From positions 186,001 to 250,000 of the forward strand of contig JAUHYW010000004.1 in the NCBI GenBank assembly GCA_030426085.1: a DNA stretch of 64,000 nt, given 5' to 3'. Under the pieces are notes generated by a model that searched no databases, was not told the origin of the DNA, and worked only from the letters and a program-made list of their open reading frames with translations. The position numbers and the translations under genes are program-made. The stretch is from a bacterium. Lineage in GTDB: Bacteria; Myxococcota_A; Bradymonadia; UBA7976; UBA1532. This document shows, one piece after another, positions 7,585 through 15,963 of this stretch. Positions within the stretch are counted from its first letter, which is position 1, and every line of letters starts with the position of its first letter.

Positions 7585-9435
7585 TCAGAACGACACCAGG
7601 CGGACCACGAAGCCGTCGCTGTTGGCGGCGCCGGCCAGCGGCCCGTGGGGGCCGATGCGGGGCCCCTCCCGGCTGTAGTAGCGCCCGCCCAGGATGAAGG
7701 CGCCGCCCTCGGGGTCGACCGCCACGTCGAGGGCCATCTCGGAGAACCCGGTGCCGAAGGCGAGCGCTTCCTGCAATACGAGGTCACGGTCGAGGCGAGC
7801 GGCGAACCCGTCGACCCCGCCCTCCGCCGCCAGACCGAAGGCGCCCCCGGCGAAGGGCCCGGCGAGGTAGAGCCCGTCCGGCCCGAGGGCCATCGCGGCG
7901 TAGCTGGACGTGGGGAAGGGGGTCTCGGTCTGGTCGGCGGCGTCCCCGAAGGCCACCGCCCGGGCCCCGCCGTCGGGCTCGAGCCGCATCACGAAGTAGT
8001 CGGCCGATCCGGCGCTGGGGGTGGGGGCCTCGCCCCCGAGGTCGGCGGCGTCGGTGAACCAGCCGAAGAGGTACAGCGCGCCCGACTCGGGGTCCCGCAC
8101 CATGTCGTAGAGCCCGTCGTCCCCCGCGCCGCCGAAGCGCCGGGTCCAGCGGTGGGCCCCGTCGGCCTCGAGCGCGGTCACGAAGACGTCGCCCGCTCCG
8201 GCGCTGGCGACCGGGTCGCCGCCCCACGACATGAAGCCCTCGAAGCGCCCGGCCACATAGATGACCCCGCCCGCGCCCCGGGCGATGCCCCAGCCGCTGT
8301 CGGCGCCCTCTCCGCCGGCCTGACGGGCCATGAGCAGCGCGCCGTCGGCCCCGTCGAAGACCGCCGCGAAGGCGTCGGTCCCGCCCGCGCTGACGAACAC
8401 CCGCTCGCCGAATCGGACCTCGCCGCTGATGCGGCCGGTCAGCAGCACTCGCCCCTCGGCGTCGATGGACACCCGCTCGCTGCCGTCGCGGCCGGCGCCG
8501 CCGAGGTGGCGGGTCCACCGGGTGCGGCCGTCGGGCTCGAGCATCAGCAGCGCGATGTCGTCGAGGCCGCTGCTGTCGAGGTAGCCCTCTTCGAGCGGCA
8601 GCGCCCCGTAGATCCGGATGAGGACCAGCACCTCGCCGGCCGGCCCGACGGCGAGCTGGCTGGCGAACTCGTCGTCGGCGGCGCCCCAGGTGCGGCTCCA
8701 GATCGGGTTGCCCTGGCGGTCCCAGCGGCCGATACCCACGTCGGCGTCGGCCCGGGCGGCGGGGGTGTAGCCCGCGCCGAGGTTCACCCCGTGGTCGTAG
8801 TCGAGCAGCGCCAGCACGTCGCCGTCGGGGGCCACCGCCACCGCGCGCACGGCCTGGTTGTCGGGCGAGGCGAAGGTGTGGACCCAGGTGTCGCTGCACG
8901 GGGGCGTCTCGCCGTCGCAGTCGTCGTCCTCGGGGGTGCGGCAGTCCTCGCCCAGCGGCGGTCGGGCGCCCTCGCAGGGGCCGAAGCCGCTGCCGTCCTC
9001 GGCGCAGGTGCGCTGGCCGCCGACGCAGGGGCCGACCCCTTCGGTCTCCGGCGGTCCGGGGTAGCACGGCTGCGTATCGCCGGGCTCGCAGGCGCATTCG
9101 AACACCGTGCACGGCGGGATGGGGTCGACCGGGGCCGCGTCGCGGAACGGCGAGCCCACGTCCCGCCGCTCGGCGTCGGGTGTGGCGTCGAGGGCGAGGT
9201 CGGGGGCGGCGTCGAGGGCGAGGTCGGGGGCGGCGTCGAGGGCGCGGTCCGGGTCGGCGTCGACCGCGGCGTCGAGATCCGGCGCGGCGTCGCGGCCGAG
9301 GTCCAGCGCGCGGTCGGGGGCGGCGTCGCCCGGCGCGGCGTCCACCGGCGTCGCGTCGGCCGGGGTCGCCGCGTCGTCGTCGCACGCCGCGAGCGACAGC
9401 GCGAGCAGCCAGAGGGCCGGCGCACTTCTCGACAT
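7585..9435 (-). CDS. Secreted propeller-type lipoprotein (SBBP-like repeats)
   Basis: A 616-residue lipoprotein. Signal with lipobox LALSLAAC, then about 80 residues of Ala/Asp/Pro repeats (APDLALD type), a cysteine-rich stretch of about 60 residues (CACEPGDTQPCYPG, CVGGQRTC, DDDCDG) typical of myxobacterial surface lipoproteins, and about 450 residues of repeating strands with G-D-xx-Y-V-x-G and D-G-x-x-x-W-T-R patterns, as in SBBP/beta-propeller proteins. Probably outer-surface and protein- or glycan-binding. Start chosen at ATG 9435, which directly precedes the lipoprotein signal. It diverges from the CotH gene with only 31 bases between starts. Confidence 0.85.
   Translation of the reverse strand: MSRSAPALWLLALSLAACDDDAATPADATPVDAAPGDAAPDRALDLGRDAAPDLDAAVDADPDRALDAAPDLALDAAPDLALDATPDAERRDVGSPFRDAAPVDPIPPCTVFECACEPGDTQPCYPGPPETEGVGPCVGGQRTCAEDGSGFGPCEGARPPLGEDCRTPEDDDCDGETPPCSDTWVHTFASPDNQAVRAVAVAPDGDVLALLDYDHGVNLGAGYTPAARADADVGIGRWDRQGNPIWSRTWGAADDEFASQLAVGPAGEVLVLIRIYGALPLEEGYLDSSGLDDIALLMLEPDGRTRWTRHLGGAGRDGSERVSIDAEGRVLLTGRISGEVRFGERVFVSAGGTDAFAAVFDGADGALLMARQAGGEGADSGWGIARGAGGVIYVAGRFEGFMSWGGDPVASAGAGDVFVTALEADGAHRWTRRFGGAGDDGLYDMVRDPESGALYLFGWFTDAADLGGEAPTPSAGSADYFVMRLEPDGGARAVAFGDAADQTETPFPTSSYAAMALGPDGLYLAGPFAGGAFGLAAEGGVDGFAARLDRDLVLQEALAFGTGFSEMALDVAVDPEGGAFILGGRYYSREGPRIGPHGPLAGAANSDGFVVRLVSF
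9184..9255. repeat. 24-base tandem repeat coding for Asp/Ala/Pro linker
   Basis: Two identical 24-base units (9184-9207, 9208-9231) and one variant (9232-9255) lie in the linker of the propeller lipoprotein. The period is a multiple of three, so copy changes alter linker length without shifting the frame. Confidence 0.75.
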
Positions 9436-9458
9436 GATCCGGGGCCTGTTCCTACTAT
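9429..9458 (+). promoter_or_regulatory. Candidate promoter giving a nearly leaderless CotH mRNA
   Basis: TCGACA (9429-9434, one mismatch to TTGACA) and TACTAT (9453-9458) are 18 bases apart. The ATG at 9467 is only eight bases past the -10 and has no purine-rich ribosome site, which fits a leaderless transcript. Confidence 0.33.
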
Positions 9459-9466
9459 CGCTCGTA

Positions 9467-10912
9467 ATGCACATACCGATAACGATACGCCGGGCGCCCG
9501 GTGCGGCCCAACTCTCGCGACGCGCCGGGCTGTACGCCGCGCTGGGCCTGCTGCTCGCCGCCTGTATGGCCGACGCGCCGGCGGCGGATGAAGCGCCCGA
9601 GGCGCCGGCCGCCTCGCCTCGCCCTGGCGCGCTGCCCCGCTTCGACGAGCTGCCCCGTCCGGGGGTCGACGCGCCCGATCGGCCGGCGCCGATCCAGCAC
9701 ATCCGCCCGCCGACCCGGGGGCCGTTGATCCGCCCGACGCCGGCGCCGCCGGCCCGCTTCCCCTACGACGCCGAGGGCTGCCACTGGCTCCTCCGTCAGG
9801 ATCACGTCCCGACCTTCCACGTCGAGCTGAGCGACGAGACGCTGGCCCTGCTCGAGTTCGACCGGGAGTGGGGCTATGCGCGCAACGAGCTGGAGATCGA
9901 GGACACGCCGTATCACCCGGTGGCGTCGTTCCGCTACGGCGACATCGAGGCCCGCGGGGTGCGGGTGCGGCTGCGGGGCAACCCCAACTTCTGGGCCGGG
10001 CAGAACAAGTTCCAGTTCCAGTTCTCGTTCGACGAGGACAACCGCTACGGGCATTTCCTCGGGCTGCGCAAGATCCTGTTCGACGCCGCGCAGTTCAACC
10101 GCTCCTTCCTGCGCGACCGGCTGGCCTACTCGGTCGCCCGGCAGGCGGGCCTGGGCGCGCCGTGCGCCAACAACGCCCGGCTGATGCTCAATGGCGCGTA
10201 CTACGGCCTGTTCACCCACGTCGAGAAGATCGACGAGGTCTTCTTGTGGAACCGGCTGCGCCAGCCCACCGGCGATCTGTGGAAGCGGGCCAACTGGCGC
10301 CTGCGCACCAACGAGGATCGCAGCGACGAGCGCCGGCTGGAGGCGCTGCTGATGGCCGCCGATCTGGCGGCGCTCGACCGGATCTTCCACGTGCCCATCG
10401 GGGCCCGGGTCCTGGCCTTCGAGGCGCTGCTGCCCGCCCCCGACGGGGCCTGGGCCGGCGGGCTCAACGCCTACTACTACGACGACCCGCACACCGGCCG
10501 CTTCGTGCACCTGCCGTGGGATTACGACGGCGCGTTCATCCAGAGCGACTACAAGTACGTCGACCCGCTGCGCTGGGAGAAGCCCGAGCGCTCGTTCGGG
10601 CGGCCGTTCTTCGACGTGATCGTGGGCGACCCCGCCGGAGAGGCGCTGTACGTCGACACGCTCGAAGAGCTGCTCGAAGACCACTACCGCCCCGAGGTGC
10701 TCGTCGCCCGGATCGACCGGTGGCAGGCCCAGATCGAGCAGGCGATGCTCGACGACCCCAACAAACCGTTCGACGCCCAGCTCCACTACGAGCGGACCGA
10801 CCGCATGCGGGCCCACATCCACCTGCGGGCCCGCTTCCTGCGCGATTGGATCGACTGCCACCGCGCCGGCGGGGTCTTCATCGCCGAGGCGGGCTGCACC
10901 GGGCGGGATTGA
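9467..10912 (+). CDS. CotH-like kinase-fold lipoprotein
   Basis: A 481-residue lipoprotein: hydrophobic signal with LGLLLAAC, a Pro-rich spacer, then a CotH domain. Recognisable blocks are VRVRLRGNPNF, KFQFQFSFD, RKILFDAAQFNRSFLRDRLAY, YYGLFTHVEKID and the late HLPWDYDGAF with its acidic DYD. Family knowledge: CotH of Bacillus is an atypical protein kinase of spore coat proteins, and CotH-like secreted proteins are common in Myxococcota. Here a lipid anchor would place it in the envelope, where ATP is scarce, so its activity is uncertain. An in-frame extension upstream of 9467 exists but is antisense to the neighbouring lipoprotein gene and is rejected. It diverges from that gene. Confidence 0.88.
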   Translation: MHIPITIRRAPGAAQLSRRAGLYAALGLLLAACMADAPAADEAPEAPAASPRPGALPRFDELPRPGVDAPDRPAPIQHIRPPTRGPLIRPTPAPPARFPYDAEGCHWLLRQDHVPTFHVELSDETLALLEFDREWGYARNELEIEDTPYHPVASFRYGDIEARGVRVRLRGNPNFWAGQNKFQFQFSFDEDNRYGHFLGLRKILFDAAQFNRSFLRDRLAYSVARQAGLGAPCANNARLMLNGAYYGLFTHVEKIDEVFLWNRLRQPTGDLWKRANWRLRTNEDRSDERRLEALLMAADLAALDRIFHVPIGARVLAFEALLPAPDGAWAGGLNAYYYDDPHTGRFVHLPWDYDGAFIQSDYKYVDPLRWEKPERSFGRPFFDVIVGDPAGEALYVDTLEELLEDHYRPEVLVARIDRWQAQIEQAMLDDPNKPFDAQLHYERTDRMRAHIHLRARFLRDWIDCHRAGGVFIAEAGCTGRD

Positions 10913-10965
10913 CAGCCCCCGCCCGCCGGCCGACACTCGCCCGACCCGACCGGAGGAAGAGCCCC

Positions 10966-11670
10966 ATGGCCCGCGCGACCCTCATGCTCCTGATCACCGC
11001 CACGGCCCTCGCCGGCTGCCAGCGCGCCGAGGAGGCCGGCGAGCCGGTGGCCGCCGGCGAGAGCGGGCAGACGGCCGCGCCGGCCGCGGAGACCCCAGAG
11101 CCGGCGGGCGACGACCCCCAGGCCCAGCTCGTCGCCCGGCTCGCCGGCGACTGGCGGATGGATCTCGAGTCGCTCGAGCGCGACCCCCAGATCGCGAAGC
11201 TGCCGCCCCAGCAGCGCATGCAGGCCCTGGTGATGGCCCGCCAGATGATGTCCGACGTGAGCTTCTCGTTCACCGAGGACGGCAAGGTCCGGCTCGGCTT
11301 CGGGCCCACCGGGCGCACGGGGACCTACACCGTCGACAAGGTGGACGGCAACGCGCTGCACATCACGACCCGCACGAAGCAGGGGGACGACGAGAGCGTG
11401 GAGAAGGTCGTGCTGCGCATCGAGGGCGACGCGATGTGGGTCACCGAGGGGGCCGATGGGCGCACCATCCGGCTGCTGCGGGGCAAGCCCGCGCCGCCGA
11501 CGAGTCAGCCGACCGCCGCCGGTTCGCAGCCGGCCAACGGGCTGCCCCCGGGGCACCCTCCGGCCAACGGCCCGGCCTCCCAGCCGACGGCGCCCGCCTC
11601 CCAGCGGGCCGCGCCGGCGTCCCAGCCCAAGATGCCGGCGCCGAAGCCGGCCGATCCCGCCGCGCAGTGA
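10966..11670 (+). CDS. Small lipoprotein with lipocalin-like core
   Basis: A 234-residue protein with lipobox TALAGC (Cys near residue 19), an acidic/Ala/Pro linker, a domain of about 110 residues starting LAGDWRMDLESL and continuing with alternating strands (FTEDGKVRLGF, GTYTVDKVDGN, DAMWVTEGADG), and a Ser/Gln/Pro/Ala-rich tail. The strand pattern and the opening Gly-Asp-Trp resemble lipocalin-type beta barrels that measure out a small molecule, but no family is certain. GGAGGAA lies just upstream of the ATG, 53 bases after the CotH gene, so both may be one transcript. Confidence 0.8.
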   Translation: MARATLMLLITATALAGCQRAEEAGEPVAAGESGQTAAPAAETPEPAGDDPQAQLVARLAGDWRMDLESLERDPQIAKLPPQQRMQALVMARQMMSDVSFSFTEDGKVRLGFGPTGRTGTYTVDKVDGNALHITTRTKQGDDESVEKVVLRIEGDAMWVTEGADGRTIRLLRGKPAPPTSQPTAAGSQPANGLPPGHPPANGPASQPTAPASQRAAPASQPKMPAPKPADPAAQ

Positions 11671-11798
11671 GCCCGACGCCGACCGGGCCCGTCGAACCCC
11701 CGCCGTCGGGGGCCGACCGGCGGGCGGTCGCCGCGATCGGCGGGCTGAGCGTGCTGCTGTGCGCGGGCGACTTCGCCCGGCGGGCGCTGCGCGGCTGA
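11667..11798 (+). CDS. Possible 43-residue membrane peptide
   Basis: A GTG at 11667 overlaps the stop of the preceding lipoprotein as GTGA and opens a 43-codon frame with one hydrophobic stretch (AVAAIGGLSVLLCAG) followed by Arg residues. The coupling pattern matches many real neighbours in this window, yet the frame is short and could be chance. No family recognised. Confidence 0.3.
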   Translation: MSPTPTGPVEPPPSGADRRAVAAIGGLSVLLCAGDFARRALRG

Positions 11799-11807
11799 GG
11801 CGCGGGT

Positions 11808-12620
11808 TCAGGGCCGACGCAGCGGCAGCACGGCCTCGGCCGGCATCCAGGCGCCGCCGCCGTCGGGCAGGATGACCTGCCGCCAGTCGCCCTCTTCGCC
11901 GCCGATCCGCACCTTGACCCCCGGCAGCACCGCCGCGACCGCCGGGTACTGCTCGCCCGGCCCCTGGCGAGCGGTGCCGTCGACGGCGACCACCCCGTAC
12001 AGCCGGTCGCCGACCACCGCCTGCCGCCCGTAGAGCAGCCCCCCGGCGCCCAGGGAGACCAGCCCGAAGACCACCGCCGCGAAGCTGGCCGCGGTGCGGG
12101 TGGCGGCCCGGGTCGTGCGCCGCATCAGGTGCAGCGCGCCGAAGAGCAGGACCCAGGCCACCGCGAAGATGAGCCCCAGGGTGCGGGGGGAGAGCGCGGT
12201 CAGCAGGCCGGTGCCGGCGTCGTCCTCGCCGGGCAGGATGCTGCGCTTGTCGGCCCGCCCGCCCAGCGCCGCGTCGACGACCTGCTGGCGCACGACGCCC
12301 AGGTTGTGGGCCGCGTCGGCGTGCCCCGGGTCGAGCAGCAGCGCCTGTTCGAAGGCGTGCATCGCCGGGCCGGGTCGACCGGCCCGCGCGGCGGCGGTGC
12401 CCCGGTTGTACCAGAGGTCGGGGTGCCCCGGCGCCTGCTCGACCGCCCGGCCGTAGGCCTCGGCGGCGGCGGCGAAGTCCCCCTGCCAGAACGCCTCCCG
12501 CCCCTGCTCGGCGGCGGATGGCGTGGTCTGCGCCGTAGCGGCCATCGGCCCGAGCAGGGCCGCGCCGAGCAGGGCCGCGCCGAGCAGGGCCGCGCCGCGC
12601 AGCCGCATCGCGATGCCCAT
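11808..12620 (-). CDS. batE: BatE: TPR and SH3 membrane protein
   Basis: A 270-residue protein: signal/anchor made of repeated ALLGA units, TPR-like helices at about residues 35-105 (WYNRGTAAARAG, DAAHNLGVV), two membrane helices (GLIFAVAWVLLFGALHL and a second about 20 residues on), then a C-terminal bacterial SH3 domain (ARQGPGEQYPAV ... WMPAEAVLPL). This TPR-TM-SH3 order is that of BatE in the Bacteroides aerotolerance operon. It is the last gene of the bat operon and its ATG shares one base with the BatD stop (TGATG). Likely scaffolds the Bat complex at the membrane. Confidence 0.85.
   Translation of the reverse strand: MGIAMRLRGAALLGAALLGAALLGPMAATAQTTPSAAEQGREAFWQGDFAAAAEAYGRAVEQAPGHPDLWYNRGTAAARAGRPGPAMHAFEQALLLDPGHADAAHNLGVVRQQVVDAALGGRADKRSILPGEDDAGTGLLTALSPRTLGLIFAVAWVLLFGALHLMRRTTRAATRTAASFAAVVFGLVSLGAGGLLYGRQAVVGDRLYGVVAVDGTARQGPGEQYPAVAAVLPGVKVRIGGEEGDWRQVILPDGGGAWMPAEAVLPLRRP
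12551..12595. repeat. Triple 15-base repeat in the batE signal sequence
   Basis: Three identical 15-base units code for Leu-Leu-Gly-Ala-Ala repeats in the hydrophobic start of BatE. Slippage here would change signal length by five residues per unit and keep the frame. Confidence 0.8.
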
Positions 12621-14422
12621 CAGCCGACCTCCCGCTCGACGGCGTCGATCGCGTCGGCCGCCCGCCCGGCCGCGCTCGCCAGCCCGCTCGCCGCGTCGGC
12701 CGCCGGGGCGAAGCGGGCGAAGTCGCACGCGTCCAGCTCTTCGAGCAGGCGCTCGATGGCCCCGTCGCCGACGCCCCGGGCGCGCAGGGCCTCCCGGGTG
12801 GCGTCCCGGGTGAGCCCGTTGAACGGCGCCCCGAATCGGCGCTCGAGATACTCCACGATCACCCGCGCGACCGCGCTGTAGCCCGCCCGGTCGCCGCCCG
12901 CCTTGCGCCCGATGCGCTCCAGCGCCAGGCGGGCGTCCCGAGCCGCCGTGCGCGCCGCGCGGCTGCCGGCGGTCGCGTCCCGCCGGGCGCGCCACCGCTC
13001 GCCGAGCCAGCCCAGCGCGAACAGCAGCGGCGCCCCGGCCAGCACCGCCGGGAACCACGCCCCCAGCCCGCCCCGGGCCTCGGCGGCGGGGTCGACCTCG
13101 GCCCGGATGTCGCGCAGCCCGGGGCCCTGCTCGCCCGCCGGCCGCTCCGCGGGGGCCTCGACCCCCGGCTCGCCCTGGACCTCGACCGTCAGGCGCGGGG
13201 TGCGGGCCACCGCGTAGCGGCCGGTGTCGGGGTCGAAGTAGGGCAGTTCGAATCGAGGCAGCGCCAGCCGCCCGCCCCGGTTGGGCCGCAGGAGCCAGGT
13301 CTGACGCCGCACGCCGGTCATCTGGCCCGCCCGGCGGGTGGTGCGGGTGTCGTCGCCGGCGGGGAAGACCTTGAAGTCGGGCATCGGCGGCAGCGTGACC
13401 GGGGGCACGTTCTGCACCAGCCCGTCGACCCGGGTCACCACCGTCAACTGCACCCCCTGCGAGGCGTCGATGCGCCGCTGGTCGACCGAGGCCGTCAGCC
13501 GGGTGCGGCCCACCGCCGGGCCGGAGAACCCCGCCGGGCGCCCCTCCACCGGCAGCGGCTTCACGGTGATCGGGACCGCCGCCGCCGTGCGGTTGATCAA
13601 GCTGCGCGGGCCGCCGAAGACCCGCATCCGCCGGACCACCATCTCGGCGCCGACCGCCGGCAGCGGCTGCGCGCCCGCCCGCAGGGGGAAGAGGGTGTAG
13701 CGAGCGACCTCCTGCCGCTCGAAGCGCAGGCCGCCGATGTCGATGCGCCGGGTGCGCGGCCGCCGGTCCTGCTTGTGCTGCTCGTTCCAGAAGCCGGTCA
13801 GGTCGATCTCGCCGACCTTGAAGTCGCGGATGCCGATGCCCTCGCGTACGTAGACGTACAGCCGGGCGTCGAGCTGCTGGCCGAGCCACACCGACTGCCC
13901 GTCGACCTCCCACCGCAGGAAGACCACCTCGTCCGGGGCCCGCTCGGCGTCGTCGCTCCCGGGTGCCTGCCCCGGGGTCGCCGGGGCCTGGGGGTTGGCG
14001 ACCCCGCCGTCGGCCACCGTGATCGTGATCGGATCGGACTCCAGGGGCGCCCCGGGCACCTTGAGGGTGAAGGCGCCGATGGTGAGCCGCCCGGCCCGCT
14101 TGGGCCGCAGGTTGAGGGTGATCGTGGTGGTGCGGGTGCCCCGGAAGCCGTCGACCCGGGTCGACTCGGACTGGCCGGACAGATCCCAATCGGCCAGATC
14201 GGGCGCCGACAGCTCGATCTGGGCCCGCGCGTCGCCCTCGGTGCGGGCCCGGATGCGCACCGTCACCGCCTCGCCGAGCTGCACCGTCTGCGGGTCGGCT
14301 TCGACCCGCAGCGAGGCGTCGGCCCACGCCGCGGCGGGCCAGACGAGGGCCAGCAGCGCACCGACGATCAGGGCGACGCCCGCGAGCCGCCGGGTCACGC
14401 GGACGGGGCCGGGGGCGGCCAT
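12620..14422 (-). CDS. batD: BatD: large extracytoplasmic oxygen-tolerance protein
   Basis: A 600-residue membrane protein. Signal peptide (residues about 10-34), then some 400 residues of beta-rich Ig-like modules starting DPQTVQLGEAVTVRIRA, the pattern of the BatD family, a membrane helix (WFPAVLAGAPLLFALGWLG, near residue 465), and a cytoplasmic tail with coiled helices. The tail ends in a domain (YSAVARVIVEYLERRFG) that also appears in the protein encoded at 18079-19164, so the two share a module. BatD normally partners BatA/BatB VWA proteins in the periplasm. Starts with ATG sharing one base with the BatC stop. Confidence 0.9.
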   Translation of the reverse strand: MAAPGPVRVTRRLAGVALIVGALLALVWPAAAWADASLRVEADPQTVQLGEAVTVRIRARTEGDARAQIELSAPDLADWDLSGQSESTRVDGFRGTRTTTITLNLRPKRAGRLTIGAFTLKVPGAPLESDPITITVADGGVANPQAPATPGQAPGSDDAERAPDEVVFLRWEVDGQSVWLGQQLDARLYVYVREGIGIRDFKVGEIDLTGFWNEQHKQDRRPRTRRIDIGGLRFERQEVARYTLFPLRAGAQPLPAVGAEMVVRRMRVFGGPRSLINRTAAAVPITVKPLPVEGRPAGFSGPAVGRTRLTASVDQRRIDASQGVQLTVVTRVDGLVQNVPPVTLPPMPDFKVFPAGDDTRTTRRAGQMTGVRRQTWLLRPNRGGRLALPRFELPYFDPDTGRYAVARTPRLTVEVQGEPGVEAPAERPAGEQGPGLRDIRAEVDPAAEARGGLGAWFPAVLAGAPLLFALGWLGERWRARRDATAGSRAARTAARDARLALERIGRKAGGDRAGYSAVARVIVEYLERRFGAPFNGLTRDATREALRARGVGDGAIERLLEELDACDFARFAPAADAASGLASAAGRAADAIDAVEREVG

Positions 14423-15963
14423 CAGTAGTCCTCCATCCGGGGCACGACCCGCAGCTCCTTGAGCGCCTTCTCGAGCTGCGGGTTGCGCTCGTGCTCGTCG
14501 AGGGCGTCGATCAGCTTGTCGAGGTCGATGGCCTGCTCTGGCTCCGGCTGGGGCTGGTCCTGCTGGTCCTGCTGGTCCTGCTGGTCCTGTTGATCTTGCT
14601 GATCCTGCTCCTGCTCATCCTCGTTCTGGTCCTGCTCGTCCTCGTTCTGGTCCTGCTCGTCCTCGCTCTGATCCTGCTGGTCCTGCCCGCTGTTGTCCTG
14701 GGGCGGGGCCAGCTCCAGCGAGTAGGAGTTCTCTCGGTCGCCGGCCGGGATGACCCGCACCAGCGCCTCGACCGGGGCCTCCTCGTCCGACGGCAGGTCG
14801 AGCACCATGCCGCCCTGCGCCGCCCGGCCCACCTGCTCCGGCACCTGCCCCAGGGCGTCGAAGCGCTCCACCGCCAGGGGCGCCCGCTCGGCGTCGAAGC
14901 CCACCTTGAGCTGCCGCTTCTCGCCCGGGGGCACCGTCATCCGGTACCAGTCGGCGTCCCCGGGGCAGGCCTTGAGCCCCGGCTTCTGACCGTCCTCCAG
15001 CGCGGTGGCCGACTCGGGCGCGTCGTTCTCCTCGAGCGGGTCGTCGACCGGGCACGGGGGCACGAAGTCGATCTGAAGCCCGTAGCTCACCTCGGCCGCG
15101 CCGGGCCCCGACACCTGGATGTGATACACCCCGTCCGCCTCGAGCCCGGTGACCCCGACCAGGGCCTTGCCGTCGACCATCGGCGCCTCGCGCAGCGGCC
15201 GCTCGTCGTCGGGGGCGAAGAGGGCCAGCCGCACCGCGCGGGTGTCCTCCTCCTCGAACGGCTTCAGCTCGCCGGTCAGGCGCACGAACAGGATCATGTC
15301 CCGCTTGCCCTCGACCGCGTACCAGTCCTCGTCGGTGGGGCACAGCAGGCGGTCCGTCACCTCGGGGGCCTGCTGCAAGTCGATCGGCTTCGCCTCGCCC
15401 CGGCTGTCGTCCGGCTCCCGATCGTCGTCCCGCTGCACGCAGGGCGGGTTGGCCCGATGCCAGGCCAGCTCCATGTTCCACCGGGCGTCCTCGTCGTCCG
15501 GGCGCAGCGCGAGCACCTGCCCGAAGTCGATGACCGCGCCCTCCCACAGCGTCTTCGCCGCCGCGGGGTCCTCCTCGGCCCCGGCCCGCCCGATCGTGAC
15601 CAGCCCCCGGGCGAAGAGCAGCCGGGCCCGCAGGTCGGCGCTGGGGCGCTCGGCGAGCGGCTGCGGCGGCAGGTCGTCGATCTGGCGCTCGGCCTGCCGC
15701 TTCGCGTCCCGCTCGGCGAGCCCCCGCAGGGCCTGATCGAGGCTGCTCGACGCGTCGTCCCACCGCTCGAGCGCGACGTAGGCCTGGGCCCGGGCGAGGT
15801 GCACCTCGGGCGCGTCGGCCTCGACCTCGGCCAGGGTGCTCAGCGCCGACTCGGCCTCGGCGTCGCGCAACTGGGTCCGGGCGGTCTCCACGTCGGGCTG
15901 GTCGCACATCATCGGCCCGAAGCCGACGAGCCCCAGCGACAGGAGCACAATCCGCAGCCTCAC
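14422..15963 (-). CDS. batC: BatC: TPR protein with PPC-like domains and Gln/Asp/Glu tract
   Basis: A 513-residue protein, longer than simple BatC proteins. Order: short signal with Cys (GFGPMMCDQP), TPR-type helices (residues about 25-155), two beta-rich segments that look like bacterial pre-peptidase C-terminal (PPC) domains (first around TDEDWYAVEGKRD, second beginning LEENDAPESATAL and continuing with DADWYRMTVPPG), a highly repetitive Gln/Asp/Glu tract of about 50 residues, and a short helical end. The tract and TPRs are usual for BatC; the PPC-like pair is not. Starts at GTG 15963, overlapping BatB by GTGA. Likely envelope-located with the rest of the complex. Confidence 0.85.
   Translation of the reverse strand: MRLRIVLLSLGLVGFGPMMCDQPDVETARTQLRDAEAESALSTLAEVEADAPEVHLARAQAYVALERWDDASSSLDQALRGLAERDAKRQAERQIDDLPPQPLAERPSADLRARLLFARGLVTIGRAGAEEDPAAAKTLWEGAVIDFGQVLALRPDDEDARWNMELAWHRANPPCVQRDDDREPDDSRGEAKPIDLQQAPEVTDRLLCPTDEDWYAVEGKRDMILFVRLTGELKPFEEEDTRAVRLALFAPDDERPLREAPMVDGKALVGVTGLEADGVYHIQVSGPGAAEVSYGLQIDFVPPCPVDDPLEENDAPESATALEDGQKPGLKACPGDADWYRMTVPPGEKRQLKVGFDAERAPLAVERFDALGQVPEQVGRAAQGGMVLDLPSDEEAPVEALVRVIPAGDRENSYSLELAPPQDNSGQDQQDQSEDEQDQNEDEQDQNEDEQEQDQQDQQDQQDQQDQQDQPQPEPEQAIDLDKLIDALDEHERNPQLEKALKELRVVPRMEDY
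14554..14679. repeat. 9-base and 21-base tandem repeats in batC
   Basis: Four perfect and two near-perfect 9-base units (CTGGTCCTG, 14554-14607) are followed by three 21-base units (14617-14679). They code for the Asp-Gln and Glu-Asp repeats of BatC. Both periods are multiples of three. Confidence 0.8.

Noticed and set aside
9184-9255. Tandem repeats as a CRISPR array
   Set aside because: Units are directly adjacent with no spacers and lie inside a coding frame.
7645-9591. Plus-strand frame of about 648 codons
   Set aside because: Complement of the propeller lipoprotein gene; Gly/Val/Arg-rich shadow without domains.
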